From HGM12587 sp964602445 (lineage in GTDB: Bacteria; Bacillota; Clostridia; Lachnospirales; Lachnospiraceae): a DNA stretch of 49,677 nt. The notes beneath the pieces are model-generated. The model was not told the origin of the DNA, ran no database searches, and worked only from the letters and a program-made list of their open reading frames with translations. The position numbers and the translations under genes were made by a program. The DNA is taken from NCBI GenBank assembly GCA_964602445.1, contig CAZRQV010000012.1:1-49677 (forward strand), written 5' to 3'. Positions 32,842-40,643 of this stretch are shown here, piece after piece (within the stretch, counting starts at the first letter, position 1; each line of letters begins with the position of its first letter).

Positions 32842-33189
32842 ATGAACAAAAAATTGTTTTTCTCATGGATACTTGCGCTGTCACTGCTCTGCTGCACAGC
32901 CTGCGGCAAACGAATGAACAGTGCCACCGACGGCAGTGATAAAACAAACCAGAACACACATGACACTACCGTAGAAGACAACAACACCAACGGTACGCTG
33001 AGCAACGGCACCAACAACAACGACAATAACGATTACAATGTCAATGACAACTTCGACAACGGTACTACCAATGACAACGTAATTGATGGAGTAGTCAACG
33101 GCGTAGAAGATACGGTAGACGGTGTGATCGATGGTGTCGACGATGTCATCGACGGCACCGTCCATGATTCTACACGCAGCACTCGATAA
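32842..33189 (+). CDS. Small Asn/Asp-rich secreted lipoprotein
   Basis: A 115-residue protein with a signal peptide ending in a lipobox-like SLLCCTAC (Cys21), so it is probably a lipid-anchored surface protein. Residues 25-80 are low-complexity, rich in Asn, Asp, Thr and Gly. Residues 81-108 hold an imperfect short repeat (VIDGVVNGVEDTVDGVIDG, then VDDVIDGTV) with a valine or isoleucine every three to four positions, which could form an amphipathic helix or bind cations. I do not recognise a family. AAAGGAG precedes the ATG, and a terminator follows, so it stands alone between two minus-strand units. Confidence 0.8.
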   Translation: MNKKLFFSWILALSLLCCTACGKRMNSATDGSDKTNQNTHDTTVEDNNTNGTLSNGTNNNDNNDYNVNDNFDNGTTNDNVIDGVVNGVEDTVDGVIDGVDDVIDGTVHDSTRSTR

Positions 33190-33246
33190 CCCACTTCGGC
33201 AGAATCAGACTTCATCCTGCACAAACCAATACCCTCTAAATGAAGT

Positions 33247-33279
33247 AAGGGAGATCTCACCTGAGTCTCCCTTTTTTTC
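33247..33279 (+). terminator. Intrinsic terminator of the lipoprotein gene
   Basis: The stem AGGGAGA/TCTCCCT (33248-33254 with 33266-33272) continues as CTC/GAG past a one-base bulge. It has a four-base loop and a run of seven T. Confidence 0.85.
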
Positions 33280-33310
33280 TGCCGTTTTTCAGACCGGCAG
33301 ATTCCATTCT

Positions 33311-34372
33311 TTATTGAACTTCCTGTTCCGGCACATAAAACGTCTGAATGATCATGTCATACAACGCTTCATCATCTACATAATATTCCGCATACTGTTC
33401 TCCGGCAGCGACTTCTCCCGGTACTGTACGGAAGCTGTCTTCCGTAAAATTAATCTTTGATACCATTTCTGTCAAATACGCAACTTTAGAAATATTCAGA
33501 TTGGTCGTCATATTTCCTTCCTTCTGCGCAATCTGGAACAGTTTCACCGGTGTAGTCACCTCTTTTTTCGTCATCTGCAGCGCCTTCTGAATAAAGTTCA
33601 TCATGTACTGACGCTGTCTTGCCATACGGTTATTATTACTGTCAATGGCTTCATCTGCCCGCTCTGTTCTTCTGGAACGGACATAGGTCTCTACATCGTC
33701 TCCCTGCAAAAGAATGGTCGTTCCCGCTTTAAACTTCGCCGGCAGAATATCTTCTTCATGAATCGTAACTTCCACACCGCCTACCGCATCATTCAGCGGA
33801 CGAATGGCATCCATATTGATCACCGCATACGACTGGATCGGCATCCCATACAACAATCTGGATACCGCACGTACTGTATTTTCACAACTGCTTTCCTTGC
33901 CGTCACCATATCCAAAGGCAAGGCAGGCCTGCAGCGTTTCTGTACGGACATATTCTCCGTCTACATTATAGATATCCACTTCTGTCATAGAATCTCTGGA
34001 AATATTCCACAGGGAGACCTTTCCATTTTCAGTATCCAGAATGGCCAGCATCAGCAGATCTGCCTGACCGGAAGCACCGATCACACTCTCTTCTGAACCG
34101 TCATTTTTATTATCTACTCCCATACACAAAATGCTGGTAATATTTTCGTTATAGCGATATTTTCGTCCCTTATAAACAACGACCTCTCCGTCATCTTCCA
34201 AAACAACATCTTCCGTCTCCGGTGCCGTTTTCTGAACAGAATCATCTCCTTTTCCTGTCATGGAATTTCTTCCCAAAGCCTTTGCAGCAAAAAAAGATGC
34301 CAACGCTGCCAAAAGCAACAGGATCAGGATCAAAATGATCCATTTAATTTTCCCCTTCGTTTGTTTCTTCAT
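33311..34372 (-). CDS. LytR-CpsA-Psr (LCP) family glycopolymer transferase
   Basis: Extracytoplasmic enzyme that links teichoic acid or capsular polysaccharide from a lipid carrier to peptidoglycan. The 353 residues have one N-terminal membrane helix (about 10-28), a variable linker, and the LCP domain (about 80-290). Domain features are ILCMGVDNKN, SGQADLLMLAILDTENGKVSLWNISRDSM, and the arginine/aspartate stretch YVRSRRTERADEAIDSNNNRMARQRQYM that binds the pyrophosphate. I use the ATG at 34372, with AAGGAG seven bases upstream; it overlaps the sortase gene by 29 bases. As the last gene of the polysaccharide locus it is the likely final ligase for the polymer made upstream. Confidence 0.92.
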   Translation of the reverse strand: MKKQTKGKIKWIILILILLLLAALASFFAAKALGRNSMTGKGDDSVQKTAPETEDVVLEDDGEVVVYKGRKYRYNENITSILCMGVDNKNDGSEESVIGASGQADLLMLAILDTENGKVSLWNISRDSMTEVDIYNVDGEYVRTETLQACLAFGYGDGKESSCENTVRAVSRLLYGMPIQSYAVINMDAIRPLNDAVGGVEVTIHEEDILPAKFKAGTTILLQGDDVETYVRSRRTERADEAIDSNNNRMARQRQYMMNFIQKALQMTKKEVTTPVKLFQIAQKEGNMTTNLNISKVAYLTEMVSKINFTEDSFRTVPGEVAAGEQYAEYYVDDEALYDMIIQTFYVPEQEVQ

Positions 34373-35165
34373 TGACCGCTCCTTTGTATTCTGCCGGAAT
34401 CTCTTCCCGCAGGACTGCCTGCAGTAATCGTCTATGATTTGGCTTATTTGCCACACAAGTACTCAAAGTCACCAGTTTATCCTCTGTCGTAAGCGGAACC
34501 CCGTCACGAACCATGGTATACATGCTGCGCGGATTCATGATCTCTTCCAGATAATCAGCAAACACTTCTTCATCTGAAAAATCAAAACTTCCCAGCAAAT
34601 GTCGGTCATCATACTCATAACAGCTGATGATCTCGTATTTTAAAATCTGATCCGGCAGATAGATATACAGATCTTTATGTTCCTCAAAATATTCCGAATC
34701 TGCAAAGTAGCGCACATTATGGAACATCGAACCATTTTTCATATTATGGCCGTAAAGGATCGTATTGGGATCCATAAAATCTTTGCTGTTATAATATTCT
34801 GTATAAATACTTCCTGCACTGGAATTTTTCCCATAAATATCTCTGGTCAGATAATAAGTCTGATCCTCCTGCGCATGCTGTAAGATTGGGTAATCAATCT
34901 TTGTGTCCGGAATCCGGATCCATGCATAGATTTCCGGATTGATTTCCTGAAGACCGGCAAAATCAATAGGCAGCTCCGCTTTTTCCAATTCTTCCTGCCC
35001 TTCCTGTCCCTGTACCACATACTGCGCTTCCAAGCTTTCTTTCTGTTCCTGTACCGCCTGATCCTCCGCTGCACTTTTTTGCAGATAAACAGCGATTCCT
35101 CCGACACATCCCAAACAGATTAAAATCAGCAGGGCATAAACTATTTTCCACCTGTTTTTCATCAT
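34344..35165 (-). CDS. srtB: Class B sortase
   Basis: Membrane-anchored transpeptidase that cleaves a sorting motif and links the protein to cell wall. The 273 residues have one N-terminal membrane helix (about 8-27), a linker, and the sortase barrel with catalytic His140 (LYGHNMKNG), Cys237 (TLSTC) and Arg245/246 (NHRRLLQAVL). The long stretch between beta strands 6 and 7 containing an extra helix (DFSDEEVFADYLEEIM) marks class B. The small SPKTG protein encoded 77 bases upstream is the obvious substrate, and Clostridioides difficile SrtB is known to use (S/P)PxTG motifs. The coding end overlaps the LCP gene. Confidence 0.93.
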   Translation of the reverse strand: MMKNRWKIVYALLILICLGCVGGIAVYLQKSAAEDQAVQEQKESLEAQYVVQGQEGQEELEKAELPIDFAGLQEINPEIYAWIRIPDTKIDYPILQHAQEDQTYYLTRDIYGKNSSAGSIYTEYYNSKDFMDPNTILYGHNMKNGSMFHNVRYFADSEYFEEHKDLYIYLPDQILKYEIISCYEYDDRHLLGSFDFSDEEVFADYLEEIMNPRSMYTMVRDGVPLTTEDKLVTLSTCVANKPNHRRLLQAVLREEIPAEYKGAVNEETNEGEN

Positions 35166-35180
35166 TTCCTCACTTTATAA

Positions 35181-35212
35181 AAACACCCCGTTCTTCATCC
35201 GAAAAACGGGGG
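35181..35212 (-). terminator. Terminator between the SPKTG gene and sortase gene
   Basis: The stem CCCCGTT/AACGGGG (35186-35192 with 35205-35211) is followed on the minus strand by TGTTTTTATA. It would end or attenuate the transcript of the short upstream gene before the sortase gene. Confidence 0.65.
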
Positions 35213-35242
35213 ATTCCTATCTTTTATACTTTACTTTTTGAA

Positions 35243-35467
35243 TTAAGCAACTGCTTTTTTTCTGATAACAACTGCTCCTGCTGCACAAACAACCGCTGTC
35301 ATACCCATTCCGTAAAGAACGATATCACTTTCTCCTGTTTTTGGAGAAACTGCCTGAGCCGGTGCTTCTGTTGTAGGTGTGCTGCTTGGACTCTTTTCTG
35401 CACATACTGTCATAGAGCATGCACATAACATTACAAGCATCATCATCAGTGTGATCATTTTTTTCAT
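35243..35467 (-). CDS. Miniature sortase substrate with SPKTG sorting signal
   Basis: A 74-residue precursor. Its parts are a signal peptide (residues 1-23, cleavage after VCA), a Ser/Thr/Pro-rich segment (EKSPSSTPTTEAPAQA), the sorting motif SPKTG (41-45), a hydrophobic span (about 49-68) and the charged tail RKKAVA. After both cleavages only residues 24-44 (21 residues) would remain on the wall. It is immediately upstream of the class B sortase gene, whose known clostridial relatives use SPxTG. AGGAGG lies eight bases before the ATG, and a strong promoter lies inside the preceding gene, so high expression is likely. LCAC near residue 17 makes lipoprotein processing an alternative. Confidence 0.8.
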   Translation of the reverse strand: MKKMITLMMMLVMLCACSMTVCAEKSPSSTPTTEAPAQAVSPKTGESDIVLYGMGMTAVVCAAGAVVIRKKAVA

Positions 35468-35536
35468 ATCAAATACCTCCTGCTCTCAATCATAAGACTC
35501 GCTATGATCGCCATTCTCAGTAACATCATTTGGTTC

Positions 35537-35565
35537 ATTTTACCACGATTTACTCTCACTGTAAA
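35537..35565 (-). promoter_or_regulatory. Predicted promoter of the miniature sortase substrate
   Basis: On the minus strand TTTACA (35560-35565) and TAAAAT (35537-35542) have a 17-base spacer. The -35 lies within the end of the preceding kinase gene. The leader is about 60 bases. Confidence 0.65.
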
Positions 35566-36992
35566 CCATCATTTTCGGAAAGTTCTCTGCTGTATCTTCC
35601 ATAATACCGGTAGTTTTTATACCCATATCCGCCCACTGCATTCTGGACACCGTTTAAGATACATCCGGAAATATAGATCCGGCTTTCTGCCAGCTGTTCG
35701 ATTCCTTCCAGAATGGCTGCACGGTTGGCATAATCCTGTTTTACCACAAACAATGCGGCATCTGCAGCTTCTGCCAAAACTGCCGTATCTGTCAAAATTC
35801 CCACCGGTGCCGTATCCAAAATGATATATTCCACGGTTTCCTTCAAAGAATCCAAAAGAGTCGTCATTCTCGGAGAATCGATCAGCTCGGATGCATTACC
35901 GATCGGCTGACCGCCCGGAACCACATACATCTGATACGTTTCATTCCATTTCAAAACATCAGAAAATTCTGCTTCCTCTAAAAGATATTCGCAAAGACCT
36001 ACGCCCTCCGTTTCCATATTCAGACGTTCCCGTACCGATGGATTACGAAGATCACAGTCCACCAAAGCCACTTTCGATCCACGCATAGCCAACGCCATGG
36101 CAATGTTCGCTGCAATGGTACTCTTTCCTTCACCGGCTTCCGCACTGGTTACCAGAAATACTTTCAGATCATTCTTCTTTGCTTCCTTTTCAATACGGGC
36201 ACGCAGCATACGCACTGCTTCCAAAAAGGTTTGAGAGATCTTTTTATTATAAATTGAAATATCCTTTCGGAACTCTTTTCCACGTTTCTTAAACACGATC
36301 TGAGGAATTGTACAAATGCAGTCTATATTCAGCATTTTCTTAAAATCATCTTCCTCATGAATGGTCGTTCTCGTAAATGCATAAAGCAAAAGAAAGACAG
36401 CTCCCAGCGCAGCGCCCAAAAGCATCCCTTTCAGTGCATCTCTTTTGTAATTCGGCGGATTCGAAACACTTTCCGGAACATCCGTCATATCCAGCAGGTT
36501 CATGGAAACCTTTCCAATGACCGGTTCTGCTACCTCCGGATAGTTTTTGATCACCGACCGCAGAATATCATAAGCATCCTGAGCGTCAGAAGAACTGACA
36601 ATGATCGTGATCATATTCGTACTGCCCAAGGTCTCCGTCGTAATATTTCCCGGAATCGATTCCGTTCCCAGATCCTCTGCGATCTTTTTCTGCAGAATCC
36701 CGCTGTTTAAAATATAAGGAAATGTTTTTACGATCTGACCGGCAGTTTTCGTATTGACGTAACTACTGCTGTATAAACTGGAAGTATCGCTGGTGATCGT
36801 AAAAGTTGCATTGGCAGAATACACCGGCGAATAATTCCGATAGGATCTGACACAGAAAAATACACCCAGAAGCAGCACCACAGCCACTAAAAGATACCAG
36901 TATCTTTTGGCACCTTTCCACACATTGTCAATGATACGGATCAGATCAATCTTTTCTGTTTCCGCCGTCTGATTATTTGTATACTCGTTCAT
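35556..36992 (-). CDS. Wzz/tyrosine autokinase fusion, second copy
   Basis: A 478-residue polysaccharide co-polymerase joined to a bacterial tyrosine kinase (BY-kinase). The Wzz part has TM1 (about 32-49), an extracytoplasmic domain and TM2 (about 187-206). The kinase has Walker A SAEAGEGKST (283-292), Walker A' VALVDCDLRNPS, Walker B YIILDTAPVG and a C-terminal tyrosine cluster (GGYGYKNYRYYGRYSREL) for autophosphorylation. Such proteins control chain length and export in Wzy-type pathways. It lies two bases downstream of its paralogue. In many Firmicutes these two halves are separate proteins; here both copies are fused. Confidence 0.92.
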   Translation of the reverse strand: MNEYTNNQTAETEKIDLIRIIDNVWKGAKRYWYLLVAVVLLLGVFFCVRSYRNYSPVYSANATFTITSDTSSLYSSSYVNTKTAGQIVKTFPYILNSGILQKKIAEDLGTESIPGNITTETLGSTNMITIIVSSSDAQDAYDILRSVIKNYPEVAEPVIGKVSMNLLDMTDVPESVSNPPNYKRDALKGMLLGAALGAVFLLLYAFTRTTIHEEDDFKKMLNIDCICTIPQIVFKKRGKEFRKDISIYNKKISQTFLEAVRMLRARIEKEAKKNDLKVFLVTSAEAGEGKSTIAANIAMALAMRGSKVALVDCDLRNPSVRERLNMETEGVGLCEYLLEEAEFSDVLKWNETYQMYVVPGGQPIGNASELIDSPRMTTLLDSLKETVEYIILDTAPVGILTDTAVLAEAADAALFVVKQDYANRAAILEGIEQLAESRIYISGCILNGVQNAVGGYGYKNYRYYGRYSRELSENDGLQ

Positions 36993-36994
36993 CC

Positions 36995-38503
36995 CTACTC
37001 CTCATGTACCTTCAGTTCTTCTCTTAAAGATTCCTTCTGCGACTTCACATATCTGCTGTGATTGCTCTTTCCGTAACTATAATTACCGTATCCATAACAT
37101 TTATAATGACCGTATCCATAGCCGCCAAAAATCTGCTTCCCGGAAAATACACCGGTTTTTACATCGTTATATACACAGCCCAAAAGCTCTGAGTGCCCGT
37201 TATCCAAAATGTCAATCGTATCATTGATGCTGCGTACATTCGCCATTCCCTGATGTACAACCAAAAGAGAAACATCTGCATATTCTGCTAAAATTTCCGC
37301 ATCTGCCATCAAAGAAGTCGGCGGAGAATCGATTACCACATAATCCGCTAGCTTTTTCACTGCCTTCATCAAGGTTTTCAAACGTTCCCCGGAAACCATT
37401 TCCGTCGAATTTCCGTAAGACTTGCTTCCGATCAGCAAATGCAAATTACTAGCCTGATCGTAATAGAGTACCTTCTTTAAAGGAACCTGTCCATTCAAAT
37501 ATTCCCCAAGTTCCTGCTCTTTTTTTACTTTCTGCTCTAAGATCTTATATACCGAAGGCTTACGCATATCTCCATCCACAAGCACTACTTTCCCTGATTT
37601 CTGTGCAAGGGTCAGCGCAAGATTGGCCGCTACGGTAGATTTTCCTTCATTCTCCAAAACACTGGTAACCAGAATGACCTTGCCTTTTTCCTGATTGATC
37701 TTATAGATCAGCTTTGTACGCAGCTTTTTATAAGTCTCAACAAACATAAAACTGCTGGTCGGATCTGTCACAAGCAATGCCTTTCGATTCTTTTTCAGAC
37801 TGCTCCGTAAAGTTTTTCCTTTTCGCTCATGATAAACCGTACCAAACAGACTGGTATCCAGCTTCTGTTCTACCTGTTTTTCATTCTTCACATCATCTTT
37901 CATATAATCGATCAATGCCAGAAGTGTGATCATACACGCCATTCCTATGAGCGCATACTTTTTCATCAGCTCCCCGGCCGACACCGGATTAGACGGTGCC
38001 ATCGGAACCTGAGGTGCTTCCATTACATCCAAGACAACATTATTCAGCACATACTTAGTAATCTCAGAATAATTATTCAGCACCGATTTCATGATCTTAA
38101 ACGCATGTTCCGGTGTAGGCGCACTGACGCTCAAACTCATCAGGTTCGTTCCTTCCACTACATTCGTAGTGATATTTCCCGGAAGATAACTTAAATTCAG
38201 TTCCTGCTGAACCTTTTTCTTCAAAAGACGGCTGTTCAGCACTTCACTAAAAGTTTCTGCCATCTCATTTGCTGCAGTAAGATCTGAAAGATTGCTGGTA
38301 GACCCTTTGGCAGATACGATAAATGTCATTCTGCTGGTATAGGTCGGTGTATAAGCACTTCCTACCATCATATAAGCAATGATTGCTCCCACCAGTCCGG
38401 CAGTCAAAATCATCCACCAGTCTTTCAGCAGTGCTCTTAAAATGCTGCAAATGTCCAGCGGCATTTCTTCACTTTGCAGCATGCTTTTGCTGTTTTCCTG
38501 CAT
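36995..38503 (-). CDS. Wzz/tyrosine autokinase fusion, first copy
   Basis: A 502-residue protein with the same layout: Wzz TM1 (about 31-50), TM2 (about 181-199), BY-kinase Walker A SVLENEGKST (281-290), Walker A' VVLVDGDMRKPS (306-317), Walker B YVVIDSPPTS and a tyrosine-rich end (GGYGYGHYKCYGYGNYSYG). I use the second ATG (38503), which lies six bases after GGAGG; the first ATG abuts that site. It diverges clearly from the downstream copy in sequence, so this is an old duplication, possibly with hetero-oligomers or different polymer targets. It follows the Ig-like protein gene. Confidence 0.92.
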   Translation of the reverse strand: MQENSKSMLQSEEMPLDICSILRALLKDWWMILTAGLVGAIIAYMMVGSAYTPTYTSRMTFIVSAKGSTSNLSDLTAANEMAETFSEVLNSRLLKKKVQQELNLSYLPGNITTNVVEGTNLMSLSVSAPTPEHAFKIMKSVLNNYSEITKYVLNNVVLDVMEAPQVPMAPSNPVSAGELMKKYALIGMACMITLLALIDYMKDDVKNEKQVEQKLDTSLFGTVYHERKGKTLRSSLKKNRKALLVTDPTSSFMFVETYKKLRTKLIYKINQEKGKVILVTSVLENEGKSTVAANLALTLAQKSGKVVLVDGDMRKPSVYKILEQKVKKEQELGEYLNGQVPLKKVLYYDQASNLHLLIGSKSYGNSTEMVSGERLKTLMKAVKKLADYVVIDSPPTSLMADAEILAEYADVSLLVVHQGMANVRSINDTIDILDNGHSELLGCVYNDVKTGVFSGKQIFGGYGYGHYKCYGYGNYSYGKSNHSRYVKSQKESLREELKVHEE

Positions 38504-38517
38504 TCTCATCCTCCCTG

Positions 38518-39501
38518 CTACTCTACTACAACATACAATACTTCTTTTCCTGTAGAACCGCCGCTCTCAGTTTCAAAAGAATAATATAAATATACCGGAT
38601 AAACTCCCGGTTTTGACGGAACCACATAAGAATCATCTACTCTGACACGGCTTTTCGGAATCTTGGCTGACGTAGTCTGCACCTGACCATCCTCTGTCAC
38701 AGTCTCATCTTCATCTGTACTCTTCGAATCAGCCACTTCCTTCTTCGTATCCTCCGAAACAACTGTTTCTTCCTCTGCGGACTCGCTCTCAAACAATGTT
38801 TCACCTTCGAAAGCATATTCCTGATTGCCTTTTTGGACACTCTTCAGATAATTCTTATAATTCATATTTTCTCCGGTATAATATACCAGATAAGTTTTCA
38901 GATTCAGCTGAACCTCATTGTTTTTCGCCTCATAGATTTCAATATCAATCGGCAGTGTCACTGTATCTCCTGCACTGTTTGTCACCGTATATTCCACCGG
39001 ATAAAGACCGGTCACACGATTGTTAATCGTGGTATCCATATGAATCTTAATCTTACCGGATAAATCTCCATCCAGACAATCTTCTGCGCTCACGATCGTA
39101 TCAATATTGGCACTGGATCCCACTCTAAATCGCGGGGAAGCACTCATATTGAAACGAGGACTGACATAATCTGTATAACTTAACTCCCGCTGTACCTTGG
39201 AAATATGGTTGTCCGAATCAAAGGCTGCATAAGTAACTGTCCGCCTTCCATCCTCATAAAAATTAGAAATCTTCTCCACGATCAGCGAATCGGTCACATC
39301 TCCGTCCTTTTTATCTTTTGCAGTCACTCCCTGCAGCAGAACATCGTCACCATCATGAATGCTGACTTCAATCGCTTCTTTTTCTACTGAAATGACCGGA
39401 CCGGAAGAATCAGTCTGCATCTTATCCCGAACACAATATGCTGCAAACAATACCAGCATCAGCAGGACGAAGCCCATCCAAAATTTTCTAAATTTATTCA
39501 T
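38518..39501 (-). CDS. Membrane-anchored protein with Ig-like DUF5011 domains
   Basis: A 327-residue protein with an N-terminal membrane anchor or signal (about 6-22) and two extracytoplasmic Ig-like repeats of the DUF5011 kind. The first is around VSIHDGDDVLLQGVTAKDKKDGDVTDSL (about 46-75). The second is around IVSAEDCLDGDLSGKIKIHMDTTI (about 135-160), ending in YPVEYTVTNSAGDTVTLPI. A Glu/Thr-rich linker precedes a C-terminal strand region (PSKPGVYPVYLYYSFETESGG). There is no sorting motif. I use the ATG at 39501, eight bases after GGAG; a GTG lies three codons upstream. Within the polysaccharide locus it may help polymer assembly or binding. Confidence 0.75.
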   Translation of the reverse strand: MNKFRKFWMGFVLLMLVLFAAYCVRDKMQTDSSGPVISVEKEAIEVSIHDGDDVLLQGVTAKDKKDGDVTDSLIVEKISNFYEDGRRTVTYAAFDSDNHISKVQRELSYTDYVSPRFNMSASPRFRVGSSANIDTIVSAEDCLDGDLSGKIKIHMDTTINNRVTGLYPVEYTVTNSAGDTVTLPIDIEIYEAKNNEVQLNLKTYLVYYTGENMNYKNYLKSVQKGNQEYAFEGETLFESESAEEETVVSEDTKKEVADSKSTDEDETVTEDGQVQTTSAKIPKSRVRVDDSYVVPSKPGVYPVYLYYSFETESGGSTGKEVLYVVVE

Positions 39502-39525
39502 ACATTTCACTCCATAATTATAATG

Positions 39526-40005
39526 TCAAAGTGTAGCACATTTATTTTTAATATTCCATATGATGGAATAAAATTTTCTTAAAAAAGGGCGCAGCGGAAT
39601 AATATTCAGCCAAATGTGTTCGAAAAATTCCCACCAGAAATTTCCCGGACCAATCCATATTCCTTTCCGCTTTACCGACACGATCTTACCAAAAATCTGA
39701 TCCGGCCGAATCGGACCTTCGATCACCTGCTGAGCATCTCCGATCAAAAAACATGTCCCGTCACGATCTACCCGACAGATCCTGTGCATAATATACTGCC
39801 CGTTATCTCTCTGAAAAAAAGCCATATCCCCCTTTTTCCAAGCACCCTTAGGCGGTGCGATAAGGATCTCATCACGCCCGTGGATCAAAAACGGTGCCAT
39901 ACTGCTGCCGGTAATAACCAGCGAAACTTCCCGGCCTTCGGAGAGAATTTCCCGCAGAACCGGCATATAGGTATAAATATCAACGATTCTTTTCTGTTTT
40001 TCCAT
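39526..40005 (-). CDS. S24/S26-type signal peptidase-like protein with Ser/His pattern
   Basis: A 159-residue peptidase-fold protein. The serine motif is VITGSSMAPFL (Ser35), followed by GDMAFFQRDNGQYIMHRICRV, where His74 occupies the place of the general-base lysine of ordinary SPase I. This is the SipW/ER-type arrangement. GDAQQVIEGPIRPDQIFGKIV is the usual C-terminal box. There is no N-terminal membrane helix; a hydrophobic C-terminal stretch (about 125-152) may attach it to the membrane. It lies 16 bases after the VanZ gene and just before the Ig-like protein gene. The likely client is a secreted protein of this locus; an ordinary lepB role is less likely. Confidence 0.8.
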   Translation of the reverse strand: MEKQKRIVDIYTYMPVLREILSEGREVSLVITGSSMAPFLIHGRDEILIAPPKGAWKKGDMAFFQRDNGQYIMHRICRVDRDGTCFLIGDAQQVIEGPIRPDQIFGKIVSVKRKGIWIGPGNFWWEFFEHIWLNIIPLRPFLRKFYSIIWNIKNKCATL

Positions 40006-40021
40006 AGTTTTTCCTACGATA

Positions 40022-40582
40022 TTACTGTTCTGAACTTTTCAAATGTTCCTTTTGTTCCATCCGCTTGTATCTGAACCGACTTATGAGTAATGCCAAAGTC
40101 CCTAAGAACGCACCAAAGGTATTGCAGATGATATCATCCACTTCAGCTCGTCCCAGATGAAAATAAAATTGAGCAAATTCAATTCCGGCAGACAGCAGAA
40201 ACGCAAATCCTACCGCCAATAAAACCTTTCCCTTCCACCGCTCCGGAAGTGCAAACGGAAGTGTCAGTCCCAGAGGGAAGAACAGGAACACGTTCATCAG
40301 CATGGAACGGTAGATTTCCGGCTGCTGCTTCGCCTCCTCTATAAAATGAAACGGAGTTAGGATGACTTCGGTAGTGTTTTCTCTTGAAATAATCGTTGCT
40401 GCCAGAATTGCAAAAAAAATGCAAAAAAAGCCGAGACGATTGATGAATTTCCATGTTGCTGCCTTAATTCTATCTTTTTTCACTAAATAATCTATGCAAG
40501 ACCATATGATGATCAGAAAATAGATTAAGAATCTTATTTTTGACAATGGCATGGCGTAAATCAATCTATATAATTGCCCCAT
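40022..40582 (-). CDS. VanZ-like family membrane protein
   Basis: A 186-residue polytopic protein with about five membrane helices. The VanZ-family features are a middle NVFLFFPLGLTLPFALPERWKGKVLLAVGFAFLLSAGIEFAQ region and the conserved acidic motif GRAEVDDIICNTFGAFLG near residues 143-160. VanZ relatives are linked to teicoplanin tolerance in some enterococci and are frequent in cell-envelope loci, but the activity is unknown. It sits at the junction of the AT-rich sugar-transfer genes and the assembly genes. No vancomycin-resistance genes are nearby. Confidence 0.85.
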   Translation of the reverse strand: MGQLYRLIYAMPLSKIRFLIYFLIIIWSCIDYLVKKDRIKAATWKFINRLGFFCIFFAILAATIISRENTTEVILTPFHFIEEAKQQPEIYRSMLMNVFLFFPLGLTLPFALPERWKGKVLLAVGFAFLLSAGIEFAQFYFHLGRAEVDDIICNTFGAFLGTLALLISRFRYKRMEQKEHLKSSEQ

Positions 40583-40643
40583 AATAAAAACTCCTTCGAA
40601 TTATTATTCTACATCACCATTTCTTTTTATTTATCCATTTAAC

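Noticed and set aside
32881..33165. A 94-codon minus-strand frame opposite the Asn/Asp-rich lipoprotein
   Set aside because: Its Val/Ile repeats are the complement of the Asn/Asp codons, a composition artefact.
40022..40582. Reading the VanZ-like gene as glycopeptide resistance
   Set aside because: No van ligase, dehydrogenase or dipeptidase genes accompany it; VanZ-like proteins are common in envelope loci.
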